DNA of 54,903 nucleotides. Origin: Bacteroides sp. (GTDB lineage Bacteria > Bacteroidota > Bacteroidia > Bacteroidales > Muribaculaceae). The stretch is taken from the NCBI GenBank assembly GCA_014801585.1, contig JAAVDX010000016.1, forward strand, positions 1-54,903, read 5' to 3'. Below the pieces are notes generated by a model. That model made no database searches. It had not been told where the DNA came from and saw only the letters and a list, made by a program, of their open reading frames with translations. A program made the translations under genes and the position numbers. The first letter of the stretch is position 1; each line of letters starts with the position of its first letter. This document shows positions 35,752 to 44,469 of the stretch, in pieces.

Positions 35752-35777
35752 GTAACATTTTTTATATCTGTTACAAC
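35752..35777. promoter_or_regulatory. Candidate HTCS operator, copy 2
   Basis: Second copy of the 26-bp box: it begins GTAACATTT, identical over nine bases to copy 1, and ends in TGTTACAAC. It is 60 nt from the susC -7 element and 39 nt from that of the divergent gene. An additional TTGTAAC (35724-35730) lies between it and the susC promoter, as in copy 1. ATGTTnnAACAT-like palindromes are visible at 35721-35732 and, less perfectly, at 35769-35779. Confidence 0.5.
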
Positions 35778-35816
35778 ATTTTTTGCATCTGATTCTGCTG
35801 AAACCGGGAAATTTAT

Positions 35817-35824
35817 TATATTTG
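35817..35824 (+). promoter_or_regulatory. -7 element abutting the start codon of the deacetylase-like gene
   Basis: TATATTTG fits TAnnTTTG. Just four bases separate it from the ATG at 35829, so the mRNA should start at or beside the start codon. No good -33 TTTG is present (TCTG at 19 nt spacing at best), which again suggests an activator. Confidence 0.55.
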
Positions 35825-35828
35825 CACT

Positions 35829-37931
35829 ATGAAGTCGTCAACACCATATTATATTTCTGCTATTGTATTAGCACTCTCCGGAGGATTTCTGCCGGCCACT
35901 GCTGATTATGATCCGCGCCCTACTCCGCGCGATCGATCACAGGCTCTGACTACGGAAGATCTGATTACATGGCCGCGTGACTGCGACACTCTTCCGGCGG
36001 GCGTGTGTGATGTAATTAAACTCTCTATTCCCGGAGATATCCCGGGCAAAATATTTCTCAACGTCGCTCCCGGCACTGATGAATTACATACGGTGCGTCT
36101 GCGCAGACTCCATAGTCAGGAAACGGCAGAGCCGATTCCTGCGGATTTTGAAGAAACAGGTAATATTGGAGATTTGAAAAATTTGGAGGAGTCGGATGAT
36201 CTTGAGGGATTGGATGATCCGGATGAATCAGAGGAGTCGAACATTTCCTATTATCAGGAAGAGATAATGCTGACTCCGGAACTTTCGCGCGATCATCGCA
36301 GCATGCTCTTCTTTATCGACAGAAATCTTGCCGAGGGTCGTTGGCAATTAGATATACCGGAGGGTCTCTTTGAGATTCGGCCGGAATATATTGAGGTGAA
36401 TCAGATGCCATTTTCTCCCGACTCACTCTCCTCACTCACTCTTGCCGGAGCCTGGCATAAAGCGGGAGGGTCATGGAGTTCTGTTCCGCTTTTTTCTATT
36501 CACGATGATGATGGAGTCGACGGAAAAATACCCTCTTGCGGTTCGGCTCACATTCCGGATCGCAATGGATATTTCACGATCCTCTACCCTCTTCTGCAGA
36601 GTCTCGGTGTGCGCGGCAACGTCTCCATGGAGGGTTGGCGTTGTGGCATGACAGCAGACCCGCCACGCCTGAATGAGAACGGCCAAATCATGCTTCGACT
36701 TGAGAAAGAAGCAGGATGGGAGATGCAGGCACATTCAATGGAGGTGCTCGGAGATCGAAATAACAACTGGCTTGTCGACGGCATAGACTCCCCTCTTGCT
36801 CAGAAAATTCTGACAGAAGCTAATGGTCGAGGAGAAGGAAATACGATAACGAGCATCTACGATGACTCCACCGGAGTCCAATACTATCCATCTGCGGATG
36901 GTACACACTGGGACTCCGTCAGCACTCCCCGAAAGATAAAACCCTACGCACTTGAATATCCCTCCGGGCGACCTATAATGTATATAAAAGAGCACGATGT
37001 AGATTATCATTGGGGCGAATGGTTTAGGTTGGCCAAGGAGTGGGGATTCAAGGCTCAGTCGTGGGTTCAGCACAACAGTATCACCTCCCACGATTATGCT
37101 CGCCTGATTCTGCAATATGGGCCGAACGGATTCAGCGATATGGTGCCTCCACATCAGTATAATCTCCCTCCTCTGCGCTCTACGGCCACACGTATGCTCC
37201 TCGAAGGCCAGTCGGCACCGGGCTATATTGGGGAATCAAGCGACGACAACACTTATGATCCTAAACAATACCGATGGTTTTGCGACTATATCGACCGTTG
37301 CGTTGCCGACGGAGGTTGGATGGTACTCGGGTTGCATGCCTACCGCAAATGCTGGAAGAATTCGCTGCCGGGGGCGCTGGTATCCGAAGGAGGCGACTAT
37401 CCCGACGAATGGGTAGATCCGCTCGCCGGGATGGATTACCTTCACGATGATCTTGCCACTCCCCCCACACGACTTGGCATCAAAGACTGGAGCGAATGGT
37501 ATCCGTGTCCCGGAACCAGACTGGATATGGTACGCGATATTATCCTCTACTGCCTTGAGCATGGGATGGAAAACGTCACGAGTAGCGAAGGATTCGAACG
37601 GATGGGCAACCGCCGGGCAGCCGGCTACTTCAACGACGGTGTGCGCTGCGGCTACGACCGCTTCATGCTGCGCGACGACCGGGACCGATACCCCCATTAT
37701 CTGGAGTCGGCGACAGGAGAGGAGTTTTATTACGCCCCCCTCTGCAACGAACGTCTAACCCGCGAATTTACCATAACCAAGCCGGATATCATCACGGGAG
37801 TAACTACGACGCTCTATCGCGGACCGGTCAGATATTTCGACATGTGGGGCCGGGAAATCAGCGGTCGCGACCTGCGCTCCGGCGTATATATCCGTCTTGA
37901 TGCCTCAGGGGCACAGAAAATAGTCAGATAA
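35829..37931 (+). CDS. Secreted NodB/polysaccharide-deacetylase-like protein, function unknown
   Basis: Protein of 700 residues with a signal peptide ending near LPATA (residue 25). An N-terminal domain (about 40-215) has no family I recognise and carries a very acidic insert (about 107-138). The central part looks like a NodB-type deacetylase barrel: SIHDDDG (224-229) fits motif 1, GWEMQAHSMEV (296-306, H302) resembles the SHTxxH motif but lacks the second His at the usual place, and GWMVLGLHAYRKCW resembles the late His-containing strand. Real deacetylase activity is therefore open; a divergent glycosidase or esterase is possible. The C-terminus (YFDMWGREI, SGVYIRL, QKIVR) is a sorting-like tail similar to that of the amylase. 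It diverges from susC with the shared operator box between, so it is probably co-induced with the fructan genes. Confidence 0.7.
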   Translation: MKSSTPYYISAIVLALSGGFLPATADYDPRPTPRDRSQALTTEDLITWPRDCDTLPAGVCDVIKLSIPGDIPGKIFLNVAPGTDELHTVRLRRLHSQETAEPIPADFEETGNIGDLKNLEESDDLEGLDDPDESEESNISYYQEEIMLTPELSRDHRSMLFFIDRNLAEGRWQLDIPEGLFEIRPEYIEVNQMPFSPDSLSSLTLAGAWHKAGGSWSSVPLFSIHDDDGVDGKIPSCGSAHIPDRNGYFTILYPLLQSLGVRGNVSMEGWRCGMTADPPRLNENGQIMLRLEKEAGWEMQAHSMEVLGDRNNNWLVDGIDSPLAQKILTEANGRGEGNTITSIYDDSTGVQYYPSADGTHWDSVSTPRKIKPYALEYPSGRPIMYIKEHDVDYHWGEWFRLAKEWGFKAQSWVQHNSITSHDYARLILQYGPNGFSDMVPPHQYNLPPLRSTATRMLLEGQSAPGYIGESSDDNTYDPKQYRWFCDYIDRCVADGGWMVLGLHAYRKCWKNSLPGALVSEGGDYPDEWVDPLAGMDYLHDDLATPPTRLGIKDWSEWYPCPGTRLDMVRDIILYCLEHGMENVTSSEGFERMGNRRAAGYFNDGVRCGYDRFMLRDDRDRYPHYLESATGEEFYYAPLCNERLTREFTITKPDIITGVTTTLYRGPVRYFDMWGREISGRDLRSGVYIRLDASGAQKIVR

Positions 37932-37976
37932 AATGTAGTACCAACGAAATTATCTCGGGGATTAATCAATCTGAGA

Positions 37977-38008
37977 CTTGCATATACGAAAAAAAATTGC
38001 TAACTTTG
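37977..38008 (+). promoter_or_regulatory. Promoter of the structured RNA upstream of purE
   Basis: CTTG (37977-37980), exactly 20 nt, then TAACTTTG (38001-38008). The -7 is a full match and the -33 matches three of four bases. Transcription should begin around 38014-38016, at the foot of the predicted rod-like RNA. The 69 bp between the previous stop and this promoter's -7 element hold nothing else recognised. Confidence 0.7.
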
Positions 38009-38014
38009 CATCGG

Positions 38015-38275
38015 ATATTTGACAACCGAAACCAGTTCCGAAATGAGCCAGTCGAAACACATATCCCGCATCAACGGATTCGGGCAACAGATCCGACGCT
38101 GCAAGCGCCGGACGCTTTCCCGAGGAGGCATGATAGGGTCCGACTCGAAGTCGGGCTACTCAATTTGCGGGATGGATTGCGCTGAGTTGCGTAGTTTCAG
38201 ATTTACTTTCGGAATCGGATATGAAATATAAGTGTGTGGCCGCGTGGGCATAAGCCTGCGCGGCCACACACTTTT
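38015..38275 (+). ncRNA. Probable structured non-coding RNA upstream of purE (6S-like candidate)
   Basis: The transcript from the promoter at 38001 to the terminator at 38231-38275 folds by eye into a nested rod. Helices are 38015-38020 with 38224-38229, 38026-38029 with 38215-38218, 38036-38043 with 38207-38214 (8 bp, perfect), 38054-38058 with 38194-38198, and 38063-38070 with 38166-38173 (8 bp, perfect). At the tip are two hairpins, 38092-38112 and 38138-38156. A large asymmetric loop (38059-38062 opposite 38174-38193) lies mid-rod. A long hairpin with an internal bubble, a length near 220 nt, and own promoter and terminator fit a 6S-type RNA, but I cannot match it to a family. A 62-codon ORF (38043-38231) overlaps it and is less convincing. 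It could instead be a leader of purE. Confidence 0.55.
38231..38275 (+). terminator. Strong terminator between the structured RNA and purE
   Basis: A perfect 14-bp GC-rich stem (38231-38244 with 38259-38272), extended by two wobble and three Watson-Crick pairs to a 4-nt loop (38250-38253), is followed by TTTT (38272-38275). It ends 36 bp before purE. No TAnnTTTG promoter is seen between it and purE, so purE may be read by partial read-through. Confidence 0.8.
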
Positions 38276-38310
38276 ACTATAACTGTTTTACAGGTTTTAT
38301 TAACAAATCA

Positions 38311-38781
38311 ATGAAAGTAGGTATCGTTATGGGCTCCGTTTCCGACCGAAAGGTTATGGAAGGCGCCTCAGAGATTCTCCGTGAATTCGGAGTAGAACAT
38401 GAAGTGAAGATTCTCTCCGCCCACCGTACTCCCGCGGCACTCGAAGAATGGGTCAGCGGTCTGCGACAGCGCGGCTTCGCAGCCGTCATCGCTGCAGCCG
38501 GCGGAGCAGCCCACCTTGCAGGTGTATGTGCGGCCTTCACAACTCTTCCCGTAATCGGAGTTCCTATCAAGGGGCGCTCTACCGAAGGGCTTGACTCACT
38601 GCTCTCAATGGTGCAGATGCCGAGCGGAATTCCCGTAGCATGTGTGGCTATAGACGGCGCTAAGAATGCAGCACTTCTGGCTATCGAGATGATGGCCATC
38701 ACCAATGAAGAGCTAAAACTCAAACTCGATAACTTCCGTGAAATGCAGGCCGCTATGGTCCTCGCCAACAACGAAGCCTAA
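38311..38781 (+). CDS. purE: N5-carboxyaminoimidazole ribonucleotide mutase / AIR carboxylase PurE
   Basis: Makes CAIR in the sixth step of purine synthesis. At 156 residues it has the normal single-domain PurE length, with the phosphate-binding GSVSDRKVM at the start, SAHRTPAALEEW (about 36-47) and the glycine loop AAGGAAHLAGVCAAF (about 61-75). Classic PurE has GSxSDW; here Arg replaces Trp. No purK lies beside it, so either purK is elsewhere or this is a PurE that uses CO2 directly; the sequence alone does not let me decide. It is the first gene of the purine cluster, 18 bp before purL. Confidence 0.94.
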   Translation: MKVGIVMGSVSDRKVMEGASEILREFGVEHEVKILSAHRTPAALEEWVSGLRQRGFAAVIAAAGGAAHLAGVCAAFTTLPVIGVPIKGRSTEGLDSLLSMVQMPSGIPVACVAIDGAKNAALLAIEMMAITNEELKLKLDNFREMQAAMVLANNEA

Positions 38782-38799
38782 CGCCATATAATCTCAACA

Positions 38800-41700
38800 A
38801 TGACTGATTCCAAAAATAGAATATTCGTCGAAAAGACCGATGCCTATCGCATAGAGGCCGACAGCCTGCGTCGCGAACTCAACAGCAATCTCGGTCTTGA
38901 TATCAAATCGCTCCGTCTTATAGCAGTCTACGATCTTTTCGGATTCTCGGACTTGCTGCTTGAGAAGGCAGCCTATCGCGTCTTTGGCGAACCGGCTACA
39001 GATCGTGTCGGCTACGCTCCGGAATTTAATGCTGAATATGAGGGTCGCCCCTATCTGGCAATGGAATTTCTCCCCGGTCAGTTCGACCAGCGGGCAGCAT
39101 CCGCAGAGGAGTGCGTAAAACTACTCGAACCCTCTGCCGACGTGGAAATACGTTCGGGCCGACTGATGATCTTCGACGATTCCGTCACAGAGGAAGATCT
39201 TGAGAAGATCTCACATTATTGTATCAACCCCGTAGAATCGCGCCGTAAGGATATGTCGCGCCTCGCACCTGCCGAGAAGGCTACGGCTTCGGAAGTGGAG
39301 GTACTGAAGGGTTTCCGCGAGATCACTCCGGAGGCCGCAAAGACTTACTGCAAGGAGAAGGGATTGGCAATGAATGCCGACGACCTTATGGAGGTTGTCA
39401 GCTACTTCAAGGCTGAAGGCCGCGACCCCAATGAGACAGAACTGCGTATCCTCGACACTTACTGGAGCGACCATTGCCGCCACACGACATTCACAACGAA
39501 TCTTACAGATATTCAAGTAGAAGAATCCATTATCTCCGAAGATATCAAGGCAGCTGTAGAAGAATGGCACCGAATCCGCCGCGAGATGGGACGCGAGAAC
39601 AAAAGTCTCTGCCTTATGGATCTGGCTACTATCGGAGCACGATATCTGCGTCATAAAGGGATGCTCGACGATATGGAGCAGAGCGAGGAGAATAACGCTT
39701 GTTCAGTATTCGTAGACGTTGATGTCGACGGTGAGACCGAGCGCTGGCTTCTTCAGTTTAAGAATGAGACCCACAACCACCCGACCGAGATCGAACCTTT
39801 CGGCGGTGCTTCGACCTGTCTCGGCGGCGCCATCCGCGACCCGTTGAGCGGCCGAAGCTATGTATATCAGGCTATGCGCGTGACCGGCGCCGGCAATATC
39901 TGGCAGCCCGTAAGCGAGACTATGGCCGGGAAACTTGCTCAGCGTGTGATCTCTCTTCGTGCGGCAGCAGGCTACAGTTCTTATGGCAACCAGATCGGTC
40001 TTGCGACAACCCACGTCCGCGAAATCTATCATCCGGGCTACGTGGCCAAGCGTCTTGAAGTAGGTGCTGTGGTAGGAGCCGTGAAGGCTTCCGACGTTCG
40101 TCGCGAACGTCCCGTGCCGGGCGACATCATTCTGATGTTCGGAGGCCGCACAGGTCGCGACGGTATCGGAGGTGCTACCGGTTCGAGTAAGGAGCATACG
40201 ACTTCCTCGCTCGAGGAGTGCGGATCGGAGGTGCAGAAGGGCAACGCTCCCGAGGAGCGTAAGATCGCCCGACTTTTCCGTCGACCGGAAGTGACGCGTC
40301 TTATCAAGAAATCCAACGACTTCGGTGCGGGTGGTGTCAGCGTGGCTATCGGTGAGCTCACCGACGGGCTCGACATCTATCTCGACCGCGTCCCGACTAA
40401 ATATTCCGGTCTTAACCCGACTGAAATCGCCATCTCTGAATCGCAGGAGCGCATGAGCGTGGTGATCGATCCGAAAGACCGTGAAGAATTTGAAAAGTAT
40501 TGCGCAGAAGAAAATCTTCAGGCCACTCACGTGGCTGACGTGACCGACACGGCTTGCATGCGCATGTATTATAAAGGTGAACTCGCAGCTGATCTGAGCC
40601 GCGAATTTATCGACTCCGCAGGTGCGCCTCACTATGCCAAGGCGGTAGTAGAAGCCGTGGAGGATAAGAATCCTTTCGAGCGCAAGCCGGAAGGCAATAA
40701 TCTTAAGGAGAAGTTTGAGGCTACTTTGGCTCTGCCTAACGTCACTTCTCAGAAGGGTCTGATCGAGATGTTCGACTCTTCAATCGGTGCGTCGACGGTG
40801 CTCATGCCGTTCGGTGGCCGTCGCCAGGCCACTGAGGCTCAGGTGAGCGTGCAGAAACTCCCCGTGGGCAATCATCTTACCCATACCGCCTCACTGATGG
40901 CTTTCGGTTTTAATCCCGAAATCTCGTCATGGAGCCCCTATCACGGTGCGGCTTACGCAGTGGTGGACGCAGTGGCAAAAGCTGTGGCAGCCGGTCAGAA
41001 ACACTCTACGATGCGCTTCTCCTATCAGGAGTATTTTCAGAAGATGAATTCCGAGAAGGCATGGGGTCTGCCCTTGGCTGCTCTGCTCGGCGCTTTGCGC
41101 ATGCAGATCGAACTCGGTCTCCCCTCGATCGGCGGTAAGGACTCGATGAGTGGCACGTTTGCCGACATCAACGTGCCTCCGACGCTTATCGCATTCGGAG
41201 TGGGCACTCTTGACGCACGCAACGTGATCTCGCCTGAGTTCAAGGAGGCCGGCAATCATCTTTATCTCCTTCGCCACACTCCGCGCAAGGATTATTTCCC
41301 GCAGACGGATAAGCTGGCGGCCAATTTCCGCGCTCTCGAAGAGGAGATTGAGAAGAAGAATGTGGTCAGCGCCTATGCAATCGGTGCGGGTGGCGTGGCC
41401 GAAGCTCTTTCGAAGATGAGTTTCGGCAATCTTGTGGGAGCTGAGGTGAAGATTGATGAGGCCGACCTCTTCAACCTCCTTCCGGGCTCGATACTCGTAG
41501 AATCGAAGGAAACAATCGAGAATCCCGTTTTCGAGGAAATCGGCACTACAATCGAAGCTCCCGAACTCCGCGTAAATGGCGAGTCGCTTGCTATCGAAGC
41601 CCTTGAAAAGGCTAACCGCGATAAATTCACCGAGGTGTACCCCGACCGCTCGGGCATCGAAGGCGAGGCCCCGAACGCCACGGGCCCGAAATTCACGGGC

Positions 41701-42525
41701 AAATGGCCCGGTACGCCTACCGATCATCCCAAGGTATTCCTCCCCCTCTTCCCCGGCACCAACTGCGACTACGATATGATCAAGGCCTTCTCGAAGGAGG
41801 GTTGCGAGACGTCTTTCTGCGTGTTCCGAAATCTGACGGCCGCCGATATCGATGCCTCGGTGGAGGAGATGGTGAAGGGAATCGACGATTGCCACATTCT
41901 GGCTCTCTCGGGCGGTTTCTCGCAGGGCGACGAACCCGACGGCAGCGGTAAGTTTATCGCTTCCGTGCTGATGAACGAGAAGATCAAGGCGGCAGTAGAA
42001 CGTCTGCTTGCCCGCAAGGGTCTCATCATCGGTATCTGCAATGGTTTCCAGGCTCTCGTGAAGAGCGGACTCCTCCCCTACGGTCGCATAGGCGATCTTT
42101 CGGCTGAGTCACCCACGCTCTTCCACAACGATATCAACCGTCATATCTCGCAGATCGTCACTACGCGCATCGCTACGCTGGCTTCGCCCTGGCTCGACGG
42201 TTTTGAAATCGGTCAGCTCCATTCGATCGCGGCATCTCACGGCGAGGGTAAATTCACCTGCTCCAAGGAGCTGGCTGAAAAACTTCTGGCAGCCGGTCAG
42301 ATCGCATTCCAATACACTGACCCCGAGGGCCACGCCACTATGACCTCACCTTACAACCCCAACGGCTCGACCTATGCGATCGAAGGCATCATCTCCCCCG
42401 ACGGTCTTATCATCGGCAAGATGGGCCACTCCGAGCGCTACGCCGAAGGCCTGATGAAGAATATCCACGGCGACCGCCATCAGAATCTCTTCGCCAACGC
42501 CGTCCGTTACTTCAAAGGTGAGTAA
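38800..42525 (+). CDS. purL: Phosphoribosylformylglycinamidine synthase, large fused form
   Basis: Converts FGAR, glutamine and ATP to FGAM. The 1241-residue length is that of the single-chain proteobacterial-type enzyme, so no separate purS or purQ is needed. An N-terminal PurS-like part is followed by the synthetase halves with TYWSDHCRHTTF, FKNETHNHPTEIEPFGGAST and GIGGATGSSKEH, a second half with GGKDSMSGTF, and a C-terminal class I glutaminase (about 985-1240) with PLFPGTNCDYD, nucleophile C1080 in GICNGFQAL and GHSERYAEG near the end. It lies between purE (18 bp) and purC (105 bp). The gap before purC is A-rich with a small GC hairpin but no promoter. Confidence 0.97.
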   Translation: MTDSKNRIFVEKTDAYRIEADSLRRELNSNLGLDIKSLRLIAVYDLFGFSDLLLEKAAYRVFGEPATDRVGYAPEFNAEYEGRPYLAMEFLPGQFDQRAASAEECVKLLEPSADVEIRSGRLMIFDDSVTEEDLEKISHYCINPVESRRKDMSRLAPAEKATASEVEVLKGFREITPEAAKTYCKEKGLAMNADDLMEVVSYFKAEGRDPNETELRILDTYWSDHCRHTTFTTNLTDIQVEESIISEDIKAAVEEWHRIRREMGRENKSLCLMDLATIGARYLRHKGMLDDMEQSEENNACSVFVDVDVDGETERWLLQFKNETHNHPTEIEPFGGASTCLGGAIRDPLSGRSYVYQAMRVTGAGNIWQPVSETMAGKLAQRVISLRAAAGYSSYGNQIGLATTHVREIYHPGYVAKRLEVGAVVGAVKASDVRRERPVPGDIILMFGGRTGRDGIGGATGSSKEHTTSSLEECGSEVQKGNAPEERKIARLFRRPEVTRLIKKSNDFGAGGVSVAIGELTDGLDIYLDRVPTKYSGLNPTEIAISESQERMSVVIDPKDREEFEKYCAEENLQATHVADVTDTACMRMYYKGELAADLSREFIDSAGAPHYAKAVVEAVEDKNPFERKPEGNNLKEKFEATLALPNVTSQKGLIEMFDSSIGASTVLMPFGGRRQATEAQVSVQKLPVGNHLTHTASLMAFGFNPEISSWSPYHGAAYAVVDAVAKAVAAGQKHSTMRFSYQEYFQKMNSEKAWGLPLAALLGALRMQIELGLPSIGGKDSMSGTFADINVPPTLIAFGVGTLDARNVISPEFKEAGNHLYLLRHTPRKDYFPQTDKLAANFRALEEEIEKKNVVSAYAIGAGGVAEALSKMSFGNLVGAEVKIDEADLFNLLPGSILVESKETIENPVFEEIGTTIEAPELRVNGESLAIEALEKANRDKFTEVYPDRSGIEGEAPNATGPKFTGKWPGTPTDHPKVFLPLFPGTNCDYDMIKAFSKEGCETSFCVFRNLTAADIDASVEEMVKGIDDCHILALSGGFSQGDEPDGSGKFIASVLMNEKIKAAVERLLARKGLIIGICNGFQALVKSGLLPYGRIGDLSAESPTLFHNDINRHISQIVTTRIATLASPWLDGFEIGQLHSIAASHGEGKFTCSKELAEKLLAAGQIAFQYTDPEGHATMTSPYNPNGSTYAIEGIISPDGLIIGKMGHSERYAEGLMKNIHGDRHQNLFANAVRYFKGE

Positions 42526-42630
42526 TCGGGATGTCATACTTGTCGGCGACACGCGCTGACTCTTCCCGGCAAACCCGGGACCGCAATCATAAAAAAATTC
42601 AATAACAACAAAATAAAACAACAAACTAAG

Positions 42631-43347
42631 ATGAAACAAGGAGAAATGCTTTACGAAGGCAAAGCAAAACAGGTATTTGCAACTGATGAACCCGATAAAG
42701 TAATCATCCACTACAAAGACGCTGCCACAGCGTTCAACGGAGAGAAGAAGGCCGATATCGACAATAAGGGCCGTCTCAACAACGAAATCTCCACTATCAT
42801 CTTCAATCGTCTCAAAGAGGCCGGTATCCCCACTCACCACATCGAGACTCTCAACGATCGCGACCAGCTCTGCTATAAGGTGGACATCGTGCCTCTGGAA
42901 GTGATCGTCCGCAACGTCATCGCAGGTTCGATGGCCAAGCGTCTCGGCATTGAGGAAGGCACACCGGCCCCTCACACTATCTTCGAAATCTGCTACAAAG
43001 CTGACGAACTCGGTGATCCGCTGATCAACGACCATCACGCTGTAGCTCTCGGTGCAGCTACCTACGAGGAACTTCAGGACATCTACGACATGACCGCACG
43101 CATCAACAAGGTGCTTCAGGACATGTTCGCAGAGATCGGTATCCGTCTGATCGACTTCAAGATCGAATTCGGTAAGACTGCCGACGGCAAGATCGTGCTC
43201 GCTGACGAAATCAGCCCCGATACATGTCGTCTCTGGGATGCTGAGACCAACAAGAAACTTGACAAGGACCGTTTCCGTCGCGACCTCGGCAACGTAATCG
43301 AGGCCTACGAGGAGATTGACGGACGCCTCAAGAATCTCAAGAAATAA
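42631..43347 (+). CDS. purC: SAICAR synthetase PurC
   Basis: Joins CAIR and aspartate with ATP to give SAICAR. At 238 residues it is a typical bacterial Pur[12 protein letters not shown] at the start, [31 protein letters not shown] (a region around 71-101) and [29 protein letters not shown] (around 173-201), which hold the ATP- and substrate-binding residues. The A-rich leader before it (AACAACAAAATAAAACAAC) is the usual form of a Bacteroidetes translation start. It stands in line with purL and purM, 87 bp before purM. Confidence 0.97.
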   Translation: MKQGEMLYEGKAKQVFATDEPDKVIIHYKDAATAFNGEKKADIDNKGRLNNEISTIIFNRLKEAGIPTHHIETLNDRDQLCYKVDIVPLEVIVRNVIAGSMAKRLGIEEGTPAPHTIFEICYKADELGDPLINDHHAVALGAATYEELQDIYDMTARINKVLQDMFAEIGIRLIDFKIEFGKTADGKIVLADEISPDTCRLWDAETNKKLDKDRFRRDLGNVIEAYEEIDGRLKNLKK

Positions 43348-43434
43348 TCACAAGAATCTTACTCAGGCCGGATACGGGGGAGCGGAGTCAGTAAGACTCC
43401 ACTTCTCCTCTCCGCCTGTCTATTCTAAGAATCA

Positions 43435-44460
43435 ATGGCAAAATCATACGAAGAATCAGGAGTGAATCTCGAAGCAGGCTACGAAGTAGTCAGCCGAATC
43501 AAGAAGCACGTGAAATCGACCGATCGTCCCGGCGTAATGGGTAACATCGGGGCTTTCGGTGGCATGTTCGATCTGGGTTCGCTCGGCTATGAGCATCCAA
43601 TCCTGGTCAGCGGTACCGACGGAGTCGGCACCAAACTTAAAATTGCATTCGCCTCGGGACGTCATGACACAATCGGTATCGACGCAGTCGCAATGTGTGT
43701 CAACGATGTGCTCGCACAGGGAGCTCAGCCCCTCATTTTCCTCGACTACGTGGCCGTAGGAAAGAATCATCCCGAAGTTGTGGAAGCTATCGTGGCCGGA
43801 GTAGCCGAAGGGTGTCGTCAGGCAGGTTGCGCACTCGTAGGCGGAGAGACTGCCGAAATGCCGGGGATGTACGACGAGGATGAATATGATATCGCCGGTT
43901 TTACGGTAGGCGCCGTAGAGAAGTCGAAACTCATCGACTGCTCAAAGGTCAGCGTGGGCGACGTGCTCATCGGTCTCCCCTCATCGGGAGTTCATTCCAA
44001 TGGATTCAGCCTTGTCCGCAAGATTATCTCCGACAATTCATTCGCATATTCCGACACACTGCCCGAGACAGGGCGTACTACCCTCGGAGAAATACTCCTC
44101 ACTCCGACCCGCATCTACGTGAAGCCCGTCCTCGCGCTCCTCAAAGAGGTTGACGTCCATGGTTTGGCCCACATCACCGGTGGCGGTTTTGATGAAAATA
44201 TCCCCCGCATCCTAAAAGAGGGTCAGGGCGTAGAAGTCAAGGAAGGCACATGGGAGATTCTTCCCGTCTTCAGAATGTTGGAGAAATATGGCAATGTCCC
44301 CCATCGCGAAATGTTCAACATCTTCAATATGGGTATCGGCATGGTGATCGCTGTAGCTCCCTCAGATGTTGAGAAAGCTGTGGAGACACTTCGAGCACAG
44401 GGAGAAGACCCGAAGATTATCGGCACAATCGTAGCAGGCGAGGGTGTCACAATTCTTTAA
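43435..44460 (+). CDS. purM: AIR synthetase PurM
   Basis: ATP-dependent ring closure of FGAM to AIR. The 341-residue protein has the PurM/SelD fold landmarks: [13 protein letters not shown] (about 59-71), [35 protein letters not shown] (about 136-147) and [14 protein letters not shown] (about 240-253). The expected key residues appear present and the length is normal. It is followed by purH only 9 bp later. In the 87 bp upstream a GGAGTC/GACTCC hairpin is visible, without a T-run or promoter, so transcription from purC probably continues. Confidence 0.97.
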   Translation: MAKSYEESGVNLEAGYEVVSRIKKHVKSTDRPGVMGNIGAFGGMFDLGSLGYEHPILVSGTDGVGTKLKIAFASGRHDTIGIDAVAMCVNDVLAQGAQPLIFLDYVAVGKNHPEVVEAIVAGVAEGCRQAGCALVGGETAEMPGMYDEDEYDIAGFTVGAVEKSKLIDCSKVSVGDVLIGLPSSGVHSNGFSLVRKIISDNSFAYSDTLPETGRTTLGEILLTPTRIYVKPVLALLKEVDVHGLAHITGGGFDENIPRILKEGQGVEVKEGTWEILPVFRMLEKYGNVPHREMFNIFNMGIGMVIAVAPSDVEKAVETLRAQGEDPKIIGTIVAGEGVTIL

Positions 44461-44469
44461 TCTATAGAA

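Noticed and set aside
37117-37416. Overlapping ORFs inside the deacetylase-like gene and similar long antisense frames in the purine genes
   Set aside because: They are shadow frames of GC-rich codons in well-supported genes, with no promoter or family resemblance.
38043-38231. 62-codon ORF (MSQSKHISRI...) with a promoter upstream and a terminator right after its stop
   Set aside because: The same bases form nested perfect helices, including one over the ORF's first codon, and the peptide has no recognisable features. A structured RNA explains the region better. Not excluded.
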